64,000 bases of DNA from Telmatospirillum siberiense (GTDB lineage: Bacteria > Pseudomonadota > Alphaproteobacteria > Rhodospirillales > Magnetospirillaceae), in NCBI RefSeq assembly GCF_002845745.1, contig NZ_PIUM01000028.1, positions 1-64,000 on the forward strand, in the 5' to 3' direction. The notes under the pieces were generated by a model. It was not told the origin of the DNA, did no database searches, and worked only from the letters and a program-made list of their open reading frames with translations. Within the stretch, counting starts at the first letter, position 1; the number at the start of each line of letters is the position of its first letter. The translations under genes and the position numbers were made by a program. Shown here piece by piece: positions 34,537 through 45,434 of the stretch.

Positions 34537-35959
34537 ACTGTTGGCGCCCGCCCTCGAGTCCGATCCGGACATCGCCGGCTTGACCGCCGATTCGCGGGCG
34601 GTCAAGCCCGGTCATCTGTTCGCCGCCCTGCCGGGAGCCAAGGCCGATGGACGCGATTTCATCGGTGACGCCCTGTCGCGCGGCGCCGCGGCCGTCCTGG
34701 CGCCGCTCGGCACAGCGCTCCCCGATGCGCGCGCCGTACTGTTCACCGACGACAATCCCCGCCGGCGCTTCGCCCTGATGGCCGCCCGTTTCCATTCCCG
34801 GCAGCCGAAAGTCGTCGCGGCGGTCACCGGCACCAACGGAAAGACATCGGTCGTCAATTTTGCCCGCCAGATCTGGGCGAAAAGCGGTTTGCGGGCGGCC
34901 AGCCTGGGCACCCTCGGGCTCAACGCGCCCGGGCGCGTCGAACCGGGATCGTTGACCACCCCCGATCCGGTCAGCCTGCACCGGAACCTCGACCGACTGG
35001 CGGCGGACGGCGTTACCCATGCCGCCATCGAAGCCTCCAGCCACGGACTCGACCAATACCGCCTGGACGGCGTCGCCGTCAGTATCGCCGCCTTCACCAA
35101 TTTCACCCGCGACCACCTGGATTACCACGGCGGCATGGATGGCTATTGGCAGGCCAAATGCCGTCTGTTCGGCGAAGTGATGCCCGCCGGACGAGTCGCC
35201 GTGATCAACGCCGATTCCCCGCAAGCCGGCCTGCTCACTCGTCTATGCCTTGACCGGGGACACCGGATCATCAGCTTTGGCGCCGCCGGCACCGACATCC
35301 GCCTGAGCCGCGTCGCAGCCACCAGCGAGGGGCAGGATCTTTCCCTGATCGTCATGGAAAGGCCATATCAACTACATCTGCCGCTGGTCGGGGCGTTCCA
35401 GGCGTCGAACGCCGCATGCGCCCTGGGGGTGGTCCTGGCCACCGGCATCCAGCCCGATGCCGCCGTAGCGGCCCTGGCCGGTCTGGAAGAAGTGCCCGGA
35501 CGTTTGCAGAAGGTGGCGAGCACATCCCGGGGCGCGGCGATCTTCGTCGACTACGCCCATACGCCGGACGGATTGGAAACGGCGCTGAAGGCGCTGCGGC
35601 CCCACACCGCGCGCCATCTGGTGGCCGTCTTCGGGTGCGGCGGCGACCGCGACAAGGGCAAACGGCCCCAGATGGGCCGGATCGCCACCCTGTGGGCCGA
35701 TCGGGTCATCATCACCGACGACAACCCCCGCGGCGAAGACCCGGCGGCCATCCGCGCCGAGATCCTGGCGGCCTGCCCCGGCGCCAGCGAGATCGGCGAC
35801 AGGAGGGAAGCCATCCGCCAGGCCGTCGCCTCGCTCGGGGCCGGCGATCTGCTGATCGTGGCCGGAAAAGGTCACGAGACCGGGCAGATCGTGAAGGATA
35901 GGGTCCTGCCCTTCGACGACGCCGAACAGGCGCGCCGCGCCGTGGAGGAATTGGCATGA
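34520..35959 (+). CDS. murE: UDP-MurNAc-L-Ala-D-Glu: meso-diaminopimelate ligase
   Basis: 479 residues. Adds meso-DAP to UDP-MurNAc-L-Ala-D-Glu with ATP. The ATP loop is TGTNGKTS, and the DNPR motif (ITDDNPRGEDP) marks specificity for meso-DAP over lysine, as expected in a Gram-negative. The start is TTG at 34520 with AGGGGGTGA five bases upstream; no in-frame ATG precedes the conserved N-terminus. It overlaps ftsI by 17 bases. Confidence 0.95.
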   Translation: MPKLSELLAPALESDPDIAGLTADSRAVKPGHLFAALPGAKADGRDFIGDALSRGAAAVLAPLGTALPDARAVLFTDDNPRRRFALMAARFHSRQPKVVAAVTGTNGKTSVVNFARQIWAKSGLRAASLGTLGLNAPGRVEPGSLTTPDPVSLHRNLDRLAADGVTHAAIEASSHGLDQYRLDGVAVSIAAFTNFTRDHLDYHGGMDGYWQAKCRLFGEVMPAGRVAVINADSPQAGLLTRLCLDRGHRIISFGAAGTDIRLSRVAATSEGQDLSLIVMERPYQLHLPLVGAFQASNAACALGVVLATGIQPDAAVAALAGLEEVPGRLQKVASTSRGAAIFVDYAHTPDGLETALKALRPHTARHLVAVFGCGGDRDKGKRPQMGRIATLWADRVIITDDNPRGEDPAAIRAEILAACPGASEIGDRREAIRQAVASLGAGDLLIVAGKGHETGQIVKDRVLPFDDAEQARRAVEELA

Positions 35960-37395
35960 GCGCCATCTTATGGACATCGGAGGAGGCGGCGGAAGCCACC
36001 GGCGGACGCCTCGGCGGAACGCCATGGCAGGCCACCGACGTCTCCATCGATAGCCGTTCCGTCCAACCCGGCGCCCTTTTCGTGGCCCTGGCCGGTCCCA
36101 ACCACGACGGCCACGATCATGTCGCCGCCGCCCTGGCGAAAGGGGCAGCAGCCGCCCTGGTGCACAGGATTCCCGCCGACGCGCCGAAGGATGCGCCCCT
36201 GCTTCTGGTCGAAGACAGCATGGCCGGCCTTTCCGCCCTGGCCGGAGCGGCGCGGGCGCGGTCGAACGCCCGCATCGTCGCGGTCACGGGAAGCGTCGGC
36301 AAGACCGGCACCAAGGAAATGCTCAAGCTCGCCCTTGAGGCCACCGGCCCGACCCACGTCAGCCAGGGCAACCTCAACAATCATTGGGGCGTCCCGCTGT
36401 CCTTGTCCCGGCTGCCGCGCGAAGCCCTTTTCGGCGTTTTCGAACTGGGCATGAACCACGCCGGCGAAATCACGCCGCTCACCCGCCTGGTCCGGCCGCA
36501 TGTCGCCGTCGTCACCTCCGTCGAGGCAGTGCACATGGCCCATTTCGCCTCGACCCGCGAGATCGCCGAGGCCAAGGCCGAGATCTTCCTCGGTGTGGAA
36601 CCGGATGGATTCGCCGTGCTGCCGCGCGACAATCCGCATTATCGCCTTCTCTTCGACGCGGCGCGGCGGGCCGGGATCACCAACATCATCAGCTTCGGCA
36701 GCCATATCGACGCCGGCGCGCGCCTGCTCGACGGGGCGATCGACCCTTCCGCGACCCTGGTGCTCGCCCTGTTCGGCGACGACGCCATCAGTTACCGGGT
36801 CGGCGTGCCCGGGTTGCAATGGGCCAGCAACAGCCTGGCCGCCCTGCTGGCCGCGAGAGCCGCCGGGGCCGACCTGGATCGGGCCGCCCGGAGCCTGTCC
36901 TCGATGAGCGCCCCGAAAGGCCGTGGAGCCCGCAGGACCCTGCCCTGGGGCGGGGGCAAGATCGAAATCATCGACGAATCCTATAACGCCAGCCCGGTGT
37001 CCGTCCGCGCCGCCATCCTTACATTGGCGGCCGCCGAGCGGCCCCGGGGTGCCAGACGCATCGCCGTGCTGGGCGACATGCTGGAGCTCGGGCAAGACTC
37101 TCCGGTCCTGCATGGCGCCCTTGCTCAAACCCTTGTCGAGAACCGTATCGATCTGGTGTACACCGCCGGTCCCCTCATGCGTCATCTGCACGAAGCCTTA
37201 CCGCAGGATCGGCGCGGCGGTCACGCCGCCGACGCCGACGAAGCGGCCTTGCAACTCGTCAAGGCTTTGAAACCCGGCGATGTGATCATGGTCAAAGGTT
37301 CAGCAGGCAGCGTGATGGGGCGCGTTATCAAAGCCCTAGAGCAAACCGCGGCGCCGGAGGCGTCCCCCGAAGGCTGCTGCGAGGAGAAGCCGTGA
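35956..37395 (+). CDS. murF: UDP-MurNAc-tripeptide: D-alanyl-D-alanine ligase
   Basis: 479 residues, Mur ligase family, adding D-Ala-D-Ala to complete the pentapeptide precursor in the cytoplasm. The ATP loop is TGSVGKTGTKEML; QGNLNNHWGVP and DESYNASPVS are strong MurF markers. The start overlaps the murE stop as ATGA, and mraY follows after 3 bases. Confidence 0.96.
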   Translation: MSAILWTSEEAAEATGGRLGGTPWQATDVSIDSRSVQPGALFVALAGPNHDGHDHVAAALAKGAAAALVHRIPADAPKDAPLLLVEDSMAGLSALAGAARARSNARIVAVTGSVGKTGTKEMLKLALEATGPTHVSQGNLNNHWGVPLSLSRLPREALFGVFELGMNHAGEITPLTRLVRPHVAVVTSVEAVHMAHFASTREIAEAKAEIFLGVEPDGFAVLPRDNPHYRLLFDAARRAGITNIISFGSHIDAGARLLDGAIDPSATLVLALFGDDAISYRVGVPGLQWASNSLAALLAARAAGADLDRAARSLSSMSAPKGRGARRTLPWGGGKIEIIDESYNASPVSVRAAILTLAAAERPRGARRIAVLGDMLELGQDSPVLHGALAQTLVENRIDLVYTAGPLMRHLHEALPQDRRGGHAADADEAALQLVKALKPGDVIMVKGSAGSVMGRVIKALEQTAAPEASPEGCCEEKP

Positions 37396-37398
37396 TTC

Positions 37399-38484
37399 AT
37401 GCTGTATAATCTGCTGTTCCCGCTGGCCGACCAGGCCGGCATTCTCAATCTCTTCAAGTATCTCACCTTCCGCACGGGCGGAGCGGTGCTGACCGCGCTT
37501 CTCATCTCCTTCTTCGCCGGGCCTTCGGTCATCCGCTGGCTTCGCCGCAAACAGGGACGGGGCCAGCCGATCCGCACGGACGGGCCGGAATCCCACCTGA
37601 CCAAGAAGGGCACGCCGACCATGGGGGGCATCCTCGTCCTCCTGGCGCTGACTCTGTCGACCCTGCTGTGGACGGATCTGACCAACCCCTACATCTGGAT
37701 CGTGCTGCTGGTCACCTTGAGCTACGGGCTGATCGGTTTCGCCGACGATTACCTCAAGGTCAGCAAGCGCAACACCAAGGGCCTTCCCGGAAAGCTGAAG
37801 ATGGCGGGGCAGATCGCCGTCGCCATCGTCGCCACGATCTTCATCATGCGCCTGTCGCCCGAGCCGCTGTCGCGGGCCATGGCCGTTCCCTTCTTCAAGA
37901 ACGTCCTGCTGCAGTTGGGGTGGGGTTATATGGTGATGGCCGTCTTCGTCATGGTCGGCGCCTCCAACGCGGTCAACCTGACCGACGGCCTCGACGGGCT
38001 GGCCACCGTTCCGGTGATGATCGCCGCCGGCGTCTTCTCGCTGATCGCCTATATGGTCGGACATGCGGTGTTCGCCAATTACCTGCAGATCCACCATGTG
38101 CCGGGAGCCGGCGAGTTGGCCGTGTTCTGCGGTGCGCTGGTCGGCGCCGGCCTGGGGTTCCTGTGGTTCAACGCCCCCCCGGCCATCGTCTTCATGGGCG
38201 ATACCGGCTCGCTGGCCATGGGTGGCGCCCTCGGCGCCATGAGCGTGGTGACCAAGCACGAGATCGTCCTGGCCATCGTCGGCGGCCTGTTCGTCCTGGA
38301 AACCGTTTCGGTGATCGTCCAGGTGGCCTCCTACAAATTGACCGGAAAGCGGGTCTTCCGCATGGCGCCCTTGCACCATCACTTCGAAAAGAAGGGCTGG
38401 GCCGAGCCGACGGTGGTGATCCGCTTCTGGATCATCTCGGGCATCCTGGCCCTGGTCGGCCTTTCCACCTTGAAGCTGCGGTGA
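37399..38484 (+). CDS. mraY: Phospho-MurNAc-pentapeptide transferase (lipid I synthase)
   Basis: 361 residues with ten membrane helices. Moves phospho-MurNAc-pentapeptide to undecaprenyl phosphate at the inner membrane. The catalytic aspartates are in GFADDYLK (about residue 115), the family loop [10 protein letters not shown] is near 195, and HHHFEKKGW near 325 is the MraY histidine motif. Length and start match the family. Confidence 0.97.
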   Translation: MLYNLLFPLADQAGILNLFKYLTFRTGGAVLTALLISFFAGPSVIRWLRRKQGRGQPIRTDGPESHLTKKGTPTMGGILVLLALTLSTLLWTDLTNPYIWIVLLVTLSYGLIGFADDYLKVSKRNTKGLPGKLKMAGQIAVAIVATIFIMRLSPEPLSRAMAVPFFKNVLLQLGWGYMVMAVFVMVGASNAVNLTDGLDGLATVPVMIAAGVFSLIAYMVGHAVFANYLQIHHVPGAGELAVFCGALVGAGLGFLWFNAPPAIVFMGDTGSLAMGGALGAMSVVTKHEIVLAIVGGLFVLETVSVIVQVASYKLTGKRVFRMAPLHHHFEKKGWAEPTVVIRFWIISGILALVGLSTLKLR

Positions 38485-38491
38485 GGTGAGA

Positions 38492-39910
38492 ATGGCGCTC
38501 GTCCCCTTCCTGCGCGGTGAAACGGTGGCGGTCATGGGCCTCGGCAAGTCCGGGGTCTCGGCCGCCCGCGCCCTGATGGAAAGCGGCGTCCGCGTCGTGG
38601 CCTGGGACGACAAGCCGGAAGCCCGGGCGGCCGGACAGGCGGCGGGGCTCGTCATCGGCGACCCCGCCACGCTGGACGTCTCGGCGTTGCGAATGGTGGT
38701 GTGGAGTCCCGGCATTCCCCACACCCACCCCCGCCGCCATCCCTTCGCCGAACGGGCCCGGCAGGCCGGCGTGCCCCTGGTCTGCGACGTCGAACTGCTG
38801 GCCATGGCGAGCCCCGCCGCCCGCTTCGTCGGCATCACCGGCACCAACGGCAAGTCGACCACGACCACCCTGACCGCCCACATTTTCCAGGCGGCGGGGC
38901 GCGCCGTGGCGGCCGGCGGCAATCTGGGCACGCCCGCCCTCGACCTGCCTACCCAGGACAGCGAGGGAACTTATGTCCTCGAACTGTCCTCCTACCAGAT
39001 CGAGCTTCTCGACCATGCCGGTTTCGACATCGCCCTCCTGCTCAACCTGACGCCCGATCATCTGGCCCGGCATGGCGGCATGGAAGGATATGTCGCGGCC
39101 AAGGCGGGCCTTTTCGACCGCATGCGTCCGGGCGGCGTATCCATCGTCGGCATCGACGACGAGCACAGCCGCGCCATCTTCGAGCGCCTGCGCAAAACCG
39201 ACGGGGCATGCGTCATTCCCATCTCCGTCGAAGGACCGGCGGCGGGCGGAGTTTCGGCGAAAAACGGCATTCTGGTCGACGACTGCGGCGGCGAGGCCGT
39301 CGAAATTCTCGATCTGCGCACCCTGCCCCACCTGCCGGGCCGCCACAACTGGCAGAATGCCTGCGCATCCTACGCCGCGGCGCGGGCCGCCGGGCTGTCT
39401 CCGGACGTCATCTGCCGCGGCCTGAAAAGTTATCCCGGCCTCGCCCATCGCCAGGAGTCGGTCGCCGAGATCGACGGGATCGCCTATGTCAACGACAGCA
39501 AGGCGACCAATGCCGACGCCGTGGAAAAGGCCCTGGTCTGCTACGACACCGTCTATTGGATTCTGGGAGGTCAGTCGAAGGAGGGCGGCATCACCAGCCT
39601 CGTCCCCCTGTTTCCACGGATCGCCCGGGCATTTCTGATCGGCGAGGCCAGCGATGAATTCGCCCTGACCCTGGAGGGCAAGGTCGGCTTCGAACGGTGT
39701 GGTACCCTCGACGTGGCCGTCGGGCGGGCCCGCGACGCCGCATTGGCCGACGGCAAGCCGGGAGCCGTGGTCCTGTTGTCGCCGGCCTGCGCCTCCTGGG
39801 ATCAGTTTTCCAGTTTCGAACATCGCGGCGAACGCTTCCGGCAACTGGTCGGCGCCCTTCCCGGCAAACGAAACCATGATGTCCCCGCGGACGAGCGGAG
39901 GGACGCATGA
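38492..39910 (+). CDS. murD: UDP-MurNAc-L-alanine: D-glutamate ligase
   Basis: 472 residues. Adds D-Glu to UDP-MurNAc-L-Ala. N-terminal UMP-binding fold (VAVMGLGKSGVSAARAL), ATP loop TGTNGKST, and VNDSKATNADA in the C-terminal domain. ATG 38492 follows AGGTGAG at good spacing; GTG 38486 is an alternative two codons upstream. It ends in a 4-base overlap with ftsW. Confidence 0.95.
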   Translation: MALVPFLRGETVAVMGLGKSGVSAARALMESGVRVVAWDDKPEARAAGQAAGLVIGDPATLDVSALRMVVWSPGIPHTHPRRHPFAERARQAGVPLVCDVELLAMASPAARFVGITGTNGKSTTTTLTAHIFQAAGRAVAAGGNLGTPALDLPTQDSEGTYVLELSSYQIELLDHAGFDIALLLNLTPDHLARHGGMEGYVAAKAGLFDRMRPGGVSIVGIDDEHSRAIFERLRKTDGACVIPISVEGPAAGGVSAKNGILVDDCGGEAVEILDLRTLPHLPGRHNWQNACASYAAARAAGLSPDVICRGLKSYPGLAHRQESVAEIDGIAYVNDSKATNADAVEKALVCYDTVYWILGGQSKEGGITSLVPLFPRIARAFLIGEASDEFALTLEGKVGFERCGTLDVAVGRARDAALADGKPGAVVLLSPACASWDQFSSFEHRGERFRQLVGALPGKRNHDVPADERRDA

Positions 39911-41031
39911 TCCTGCTGGGACGCACCGACACCTCCGTCATCGGCCGCTGGTGGTGGACCGTCGACCGCTGGACCATGGCGGCGCTGGCCGCCCTGGTCG
40001 CCGTCGGCGCCCTGCTGATCATGGCCGCCAGCCCGGCCGTCGCCGAGCGCATCGGCGCCGATCATTTCCATTTCGTGCGCCGCCAGTTCGTCTTCCTGCC
40101 GCCGGCGCTGCTCGTCATCTTCGCCGTATCGCTGCTCTCGCCGAAGAACATCCGCCGTCTGGCATGCCTGGGTTTCCTGGGCGCCGTGCTCCTGATGATG
40201 ATGACCCTGATCGGCGGACAGGAGATCAAGGGCGCCACCCGCTGGGTCAGCCTGGCCGGCATCTCCATCCAGCCCTCCGAATTCGTCAAGCCCACCTTCG
40301 CCGTGGTCGCCGCCTGGATGTTTTCGGAACAGCGCCTGTCGGAGGCATTTCCCGGCAACATGATCTCGCTCGGTCTTTATCTGCTGGTCGCCTGCCTGTT
40401 GCTGCTCCAGCCGGACGTCGGCATGACGCTGGTGGTCTCCTCGGTGTGGTTCGTCGAGTTCTTTCTGGCCGGGCTGCCCATCGTCTGGGTGCTGATGGGC
40501 ATGGTCGTCGGCCTGGGCGGACTGGTCGCCGCCTATTTCACCTTCAGCCATGTGGCCAGCCGCATCGACCGTTTCCTCGACCCATCGGCCGGCGACAGCT
40601 ATCAGGTCACCACCGCCCTGCAGGCCTTCCATTACGGCGGCTTCTTCGGGCGCGGACCAGGCGAGGGACGGGTCAAGGCGGTACTGCCCGACGCCCATAC
40701 CGACTTCATCATGGCGGTGGCCGGCGAGGAGTTCGGCCTGATCCTCTGCCTGGTCGTGGTCGGCATCTTCGCCTTCATCGTGCTGCGCGGGTTCGCCCGT
40801 ATGCTGACCGAGGAAAATCTCTTCGTTCTTCTCGCCACCTCCGGCCTCTTGGTGCAATTCGGCCTTCAGGCCATCATCAACATGGCCTCGACCCTGCATC
40901 TGATGCCGACCAAGGGCATGACCCTGCCCTTCATCTCCTACGGCGGATCGTCGATGCTGGCCCTGGCGCTGGGCATGGGCATGGTGCTGGCGCTGACCCG
41001 CAAGCGCTACGGGCGGGAGGGCTGGCAATGA
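39907..41031 (+). CDS. ftsW: Septal peptidoglycan glycosyltransferase FtsW
   Basis: 374 residues with about ten membrane helices (SEDS family). Polymerises lipid II into glycan strands at the septum in complex with FtsI. The motifs GQEIKGATRWVSL and QPSEFVK near residues 99-120, and the closing GMTLPFISYGGSSMLA, are diagnostic; the catalytic aspartate is expected in the large extracytoplasmic loop. It overlaps murD and murG by 4 bases each. Confidence 0.95.
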   Translation: MILLGRTDTSVIGRWWWTVDRWTMAALAALVAVGALLIMAASPAVAERIGADHFHFVRRQFVFLPPALLVIFAVSLLSPKNIRRLACLGFLGAVLLMMMTLIGGQEIKGATRWVSLAGISIQPSEFVKPTFAVVAAWMFSEQRLSEAFPGNMISLGLYLLVACLLLLQPDVGMTLVVSSVWFVEFFLAGLPIVWVLMGMVVGLGGLVAAYFTFSHVASRIDRFLDPSAGDSYQVTTALQAFHYGGFFGRGPGEGRVKAVLPDAHTDFIMAVAGEEFGLILCLVVVGIFAFIVLRGFARMLTEENLFVLLATSGLLVQFGLQAIINMASTLHLMPTKGMTLPFISYGGSSMLALALGMGMVLALTRKRYGREGWQ

Positions 41032-42149
41032 CCCGGCCTGACCGTCTCATCGTGCTGACCGCCGGGGGCACCGGCGGCCACGTCTTCCCGGCGGAGGCCC
41101 TGGCCGCCGAGCTGCTGGGCCGCGGTCATGCGCTGGCCCTGGTCACCGACCGCCGGGGACAGGCCTACGGCGGCACGCTGGGTCAACTCGCCACCCACCG
41201 GATCAGCGCCGGCGGCATCGCCGGCCGGGGAGTCACGGCCAGAGTGTCGGCCATCGCCGCCTTGGGCATCGGATTCCTGCAGGCCCGCTCGCTGTTGAAA
41301 TCGCTGGCTCCGGCGGCCGTCGTCGGCTTCGGCGGCTACGCCTCGGTGCCGGCCATGCTGGCGGCGTCGCTGGCCGGCATTCCGACGCTGCTGCACGAAC
41401 AGAACGCCGTACTGGGACGCGCCAACCGGCTGCTGGCGCCGCGAGCCACCCGCATCGCCACCTCCTTCGCCCAGGTCAGCCATATCGCCCCGGCCTGGCG
41501 GGGCAAGGTGGTCCACACCGGAATGCCGGTCAGGCCGGCCCTCATCGCCCAGAGGGGTTGCGATTATCCCGCCCTGTCCGACGACGGTCCGATCCATCTC
41601 CTGGTCCTGGGGGGCTCGCAAGGCGCCCGGGTGCTGTCCGACGTGATCCCCGCCGCCCTGGCTTCGCTTCCCGAAGGGCTGCGCCACCGACTGAAACTGT
41701 CCCAGCAGTGCCGCCCCGAGGATCTGGAGGGCGTGCGCCGCGCCTACGAGGGCACTGGTATCGACACGACGCTGGAGAGCTTTTTCCACGATGTGCCGGA
41801 ACGCCTGGCCGCCGCCCATCTGGTGATCGCCCGCTCCGGCGCCTCGACCGTCGCCGAGCTGACCGCCCTGGGCCGACCGTCGATCCTGGTGCCCTATCCG
41901 CATGCCATCGACGACCACCAGACCGCCAATGCGCACGCCCTGGACGATGCCGGCGGCGGCTGGCTCATTCCGCAGACGGCCTTCGACGCCGCCACATTGT
42001 CGGCCCGCCTGCTTTCCCTGTTCACCCGTCCCGACAGCCTGACCATGGCCGCCGCCTGCGCCCGCACCGCCGGCATCCCCGACGCGGCGACACGACTGGC
42101 CGATCTGGTCGAACGGCTGACATCCGATACGCTTGAGGTTGTTCCATGA
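41028..42149 (+). CDS. murG: UDP-GlcNAc: lipid I N-acetylglucosaminyltransferase
   Basis: 373 residues. A GT-B glycosyltransferase on the inner face of the membrane that makes lipid II. The N-terminal [10 protein letters not shown] and [12 protein letters not shown] bind lipid I; the C-terminal half has LGGSQGAR and the UDP-GlcNAc site ending [18 protein letters not shown] 41028 overlaps the ftsW stop. Confidence 0.96.
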   Translation: MTRPDRLIVLTAGGTGGHVFPAEALAAELLGRGHALALVTDRRGQAYGGTLGQLATHRISAGGIAGRGVTARVSAIAALGIGFLQARSLLKSLAPAAVVGFGGYASVPAMLAASLAGIPTLLHEQNAVLGRANRLLAPRATRIATSFAQVSHIAPAWRGKVVHTGMPVRPALIAQRGCDYPALSDDGPIHLLVLGGSQGARVLSDVIPAALASLPEGLRHRLKLSQQCRPEDLEGVRRAYEGTGIDTTLESFFHDVPERLAAAHLVIARSGASTVAELTALGRPSILVPYPHAIDDHQTANAHALDDAGGGWLIPQTAFDAATLSARLLSLFTRPDSLTMAAACARTAGIPDAATRLADLVERLTSDTLEVVP

Positions 42150-43582
42150 GATCCCTGCCGCTTTCCATCGGCACAGTGCACTTCGTCGGCATCGGCGGCA
42201 TCGGCATGAGCGGCATCGCCGAGGTCATGCACAACCTGGGCTATGCGGTGCAGGGCTCGGACATCGCCGCCAACGCCAACGTGAAGCGCCTGCGCGCGCA
42301 GGGGATCACCATCCATATCGGCCACCGGCCGGAAAACCTGGGCAACACCCGGGTGGTGGTGATCTCGTCGGCCGTGAAGGCGGACAATCCCGAAGTGGTC
42401 GCCGCCCGCGCCCGCCTGATTCCGGTGGTCCGCCGCGCCGAGATGCTGGCCGAACTGATGCGCCTCAAATGGGCGATCGCCATCGGCGGCACCCACGGCA
42501 AGACCACCACCACCTCGCTGATCGCCGCCATGCTGGATGCCGAAGGCATGGATCCGACGGTCATCAACGGCGGTATCATCAACGCCTACGGCACCAACGC
42601 CCGCCTGGGCGCCGGCGACTGGGCGGTGGTCGAGGCCGATGAATCCGACGGCACCTTCACCAAGCTGCCGGCAACCATGGCGGTGGTCACCAACATCGAC
42701 CCCGAACATCTGGATTTTTACGGAACCTTCGATCGCGTGCGGGAGGCCTTCCGCATTTTCGTCGAGAACATCCCGTTCTACGGCTTCGCCGCGCTTTGCA
42801 GCGACCATCCGGAAGTCCAGGCGCTGATCCCCCGCGTCCCCGACCGCAAGATCGTCACCTACGGCTTCAACCCGCAGGCCGACGTCCGGGCGGTCAATGT
42901 GACGCTGGGACCCGACGGCGCCACCTACGACATCGTCATCGTCGACCGGGCGAGCGGAGACAGCCGCACCATTCCCCAGGTGCATCTGCCGATGTACGGC
43001 CAGCACAATGTGCAGAATTCGCTGGCGGCCGTCGTCGTCGCCAACGAGCTGGGCTTCTCCGACGAAGTGATCCGCGCCGGTCTCGGGGGTTTCGGCGGCG
43101 TGAAGCGGCGCTTCACAAAGACCGGCACCAGCCACGGCGTCACCGTGATCGACGACTATGGTCACCATCCCGTGGAAATCGCCGCCGTTCTGCGCGCCGC
43201 CCGCCAAGCCTCCACCGGCAATGTGATCGCCGTCGTCCAGCCCCACCGTTTCACCCGCCTGCAAAGCCTGTTCGAGGAATTCTGCGGCTGCTTCAACGAT
43301 GCCGACACGGTGATCGTCGCCGATGTCTATGCCGCCGGCGAAACGCCGATCGAGGGAATCGACCGCGACGCCCTGGTCAGCGGATTGCTCTCGCGCGGCC
43401 ATCGCAAGGCGGTGGCGCTGTCCTCGCCGCAGGAATTGCCGGCCCTCCTGCACGGCCTGGCCAAGCCCGGCGATTTCATCGTCTGCCTGGGCGCCGGCAA
43501 CATCACGACCTGGGCAAACGCCCTGCCGTCGCAACTGGACGCCATCGCCGACGGCCGTCCGCTGCCGGAGCCTGGAGAATGA
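42146..43582 (+). CDS. murC: UDP-MurNAc: L-alanine ligase
   Basis: 478 residues. First Mur ligase, adding L-Ala to UDP-MurNAc. The N-terminal [14 protein letters not shown], the ATP loop [10 protein letters not shown] and [12 protein letters not shown] in the C-terminal domain are typical. It overlaps murG at the start and murB at the end by 4 bases each. Confidence 0.97.
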   Translation: MRSLPLSIGTVHFVGIGGIGMSGIAEVMHNLGYAVQGSDIAANANVKRLRAQGITIHIGHRPENLGNTRVVVISSAVKADNPEVVAARARLIPVVRRAEMLAELMRLKWAIAIGGTHGKTTTTSLIAAMLDAEGMDPTVINGGIINAYGTNARLGAGDWAVVEADESDGTFTKLPATMAVVTNIDPEHLDFYGTFDRVREAFRIFVENIPFYGFAALCSDHPEVQALIPRVPDRKIVTYGFNPQADVRAVNVTLGPDGATYDIVIVDRASGDSRTIPQVHLPMYGQHNVQNSLAAVVVANELGFSDEVIRAGLGGFGGVKRRFTKTGTSHGVTVIDDYGHHPVEIAAVLRAARQASTGNVIAVVQPHRFTRLQSLFEEFCGCFNDADTVIVADVYAAGETPIEGIDRDALVSGLLSRGHRKAVALSSPQELPALLHGLAKPGDFIVCLGAGNITTWANALPSQLDAIADGRPLPEPGE

Positions 43583-44502
43583 ACGCCATGCCCGTGCAGC
43601 CCCCGCTGATCGAACGCCTGCCCGCCGTCCGCGGACGCCTGACCGAAGGAGCGAGCCTCGCCTCGGTCACCTGGTTCCGCACCGGCGGACCCGCCGAAGT
43701 CCTGTTCAAGCCGGCCGATCCCGACGATCTGGCGGCTTTTCTGGCCGGCACGCCGGAGGACGTTCCGCTGACCGTGATCGGCGTGGGCTCCAACCTTCTG
43801 GTCCGTGATGGCGGCGTACCGGGAGTCGTCGTGCGGCTGGGACGCGATTTCGCCGGCATCGACTGGGATGACGACCGCCTTGCGGTGGGCGCCGGAGCCC
43901 TCGATCTCACGGTGTCCACCAGTGCCTGGGAAGCCGGGGTGGGCGGACTGGAATTCCTCTCTGGCGTGCCCGGCACCATCGGCGGCGCGTTGCGCATGAA
44001 TGCCGGGGCCTATGGCGGCGAGATGGCCGGGGTCACCCTCTCGGCCCGCGCCCTCGACCGGCGGGGCGGCATGCACCAACTGACCCGGGACGACATCGGA
44101 TTCTCCTATCGCCATGCCGCGGTCCCCGAGGACTGGATCTTCATCGACGCCCTTTTGCAGGGCCGCCGCGACGAACCGGCGGAAATCGCCCGGCGCATGG
44201 CCGAGATCAGACGGCAGCGCGAAGACAGCCAACCCTTGCGCACCAGAACTGGTGGATCGACCTTCGCCAACCCGCCGGGCCAAAAGGCCTGGCAGCTGAT
44301 CGACCGGGCGGGATGCCGCGGTCTGGCCCGGGGCGGCGCCCAGGTTTCGGAAAAACATTGCAATTTTCTCATCAATACCGGTTCGGCCAGTGCCGCCGAC
44401 ATCGAGGATCTGGGCGAGGACGTCCGTCGCCGCGTTTTCGAAACGTCCGGCGTCACTCTCGTGTGGGAAATCCGCCGAATCGGTGTGCGGGCTAGGAAGT
44501 GA
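43579..44502 (+). CDS. murB: UDP-N-acetylenolpyruvoylglucosamine reductase
   Basis: 307 residues. FAD- and NADPH-dependent reduction of enolpyruvyl-UDP-GlcNAc to UDP-MurNAc. The FAD-binding segment [15 protein letters not shown], the central [21 protein letters not shown] and [10 protein letters not shown] (catalytic Ser region of type II MurB) are present. ATG 43579 overlaps the murC stop. Confidence 0.96.
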   Translation: MNAMPVQPPLIERLPAVRGRLTEGASLASVTWFRTGGPAEVLFKPADPDDLAAFLAGTPEDVPLTVIGVGSNLLVRDGGVPGVVVRLGRDFAGIDWDDDRLAVGAGALDLTVSTSAWEAGVGGLEFLSGVPGTIGGALRMNAGAYGGEMAGVTLSARALDRRGGMHQLTRDDIGFSYRHAAVPEDWIFIDALLQGRRDEPAEIARRMAEIRRQREDSQPLRTRTGGSTFANPPGQKAWQLIDRAGCRGLARGGAQVSEKHCNFLINTGSASAADIEDLGEDVRRRVFETSGVTLVWEIRRIGVRARK

Positions 44503-44507
44503 AGAAC

Positions 44508-45434
44508 ATGAGCAAACGCGTCGTTGTGTTGATGGGGGGATTTTCGGTCGAACGCGAAGTGTCGCTGAACAGCGGCGCCGCGGTGGCCGGCGCCCTGGAA
44601 AAAGCCGGTTATGCCGTCGCCACGATCGACGTCCGCCGCGATCTGCGAACCCTGGTGGCCGGCCTGGAAGCGACCAAGCCCTGGGTCGTCTTCAACGCCC
44701 TGCACGGCCGCTTCGGCGAAGACGGCTCGATCCAGGGGATTCTCGACATCATGAAGATCCCCTACACCCATTCCGGCTTGCGCGCCTCGGCCCTGGCCAT
44801 GGACAAGCCGACGGCCAAGAGCATCTTCACCGCCGCCGGCATCCCGGTGCCCGAGGGACGCATCGTGCGGAAGGACGACGTCCTGGCCGGCGACGTCCTG
44901 CCGCGGCCTTACGTCCTGAAGCCCTTGAACGAGGGATCCTCGGTGGGGGTGCATATCGTCCGCGAAGGCGAGAACGGCAACCCGCTGGCCGGCGAGGACT
45001 GGCCGTTCGGCGATTTCGTCCTGGCCGAACGCTTCATTCCCGGCCGAGAACTGACCGTCGGCGTGATGGGCGACAAGGCCCTGGCCGTCACCGAAATCAC
45101 CTCGGAACGGGGATTTTACGACTATACGGCGAAATACGCGGCCGGGGGCTCGTTGCATCTGATTCCGGCGCCCGTCCCCCCCGAGATCCAGCAGGCCGCG
45201 ATGGAGATCGCCGTCAAGGGGCACCAGGCCCTGGGCTGCCGCGGCGTCAGCCGCGCCGATCTGCGCTACGACGACACCGAGCCCGGCCAGCCGGGCAAGC
45301 TCTACATGCTGGAAATCAACACCCAGCCGGGCATGACCAGCACATCTCTGGTGCCCGAGCAGGCGGCGCATGCCGGCATCGGTTTCGCCGATCTCGTCAC
45401 CTGGATGGTGGAGAACGCCCAATGCGACGGATGA
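44508..45434 (+). CDS. ddl: D-alanine--D-alanine ligase
   Basis: 308 residues, ATP-grasp enzyme joining two D-Ala for MurF. VVVLMGGFSVEREVSL at the N-terminus, LNEGSSVGVHIV in the ATP-binding region and LYMLEINTQPGMTSTSL at the active site are standard Ddl segments. ATG 44508 has AGGAAG about 8 bases upstream; GTG 44499, which would overlap the murB stop, is an alternative. It overlaps ftsQ by 13 bases. Confidence 0.95.
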   Translation: MSKRVVVLMGGFSVEREVSLNSGAAVAGALEKAGYAVATIDVRRDLRTLVAGLEATKPWVVFNALHGRFGEDGSIQGILDIMKIPYTHSGLRASALAMDKPTAKSIFTAAGIPVPEGRIVRKDDVLAGDVLPRPYVLKPLNEGSSVGVHIVREGENGNPLAGEDWPFGDFVLAERFIPGRELTVGVMGDKALAVTEITSERGFYDYTAKYAAGGSLHLIPAPVPPEIQQAAMEIAVKGHQALGCRGVSRADLRYDDTEPGQPGKLYMLEINTQPGMTSTSLVPEQAAHAGIGFADLVTWMVENAQCDG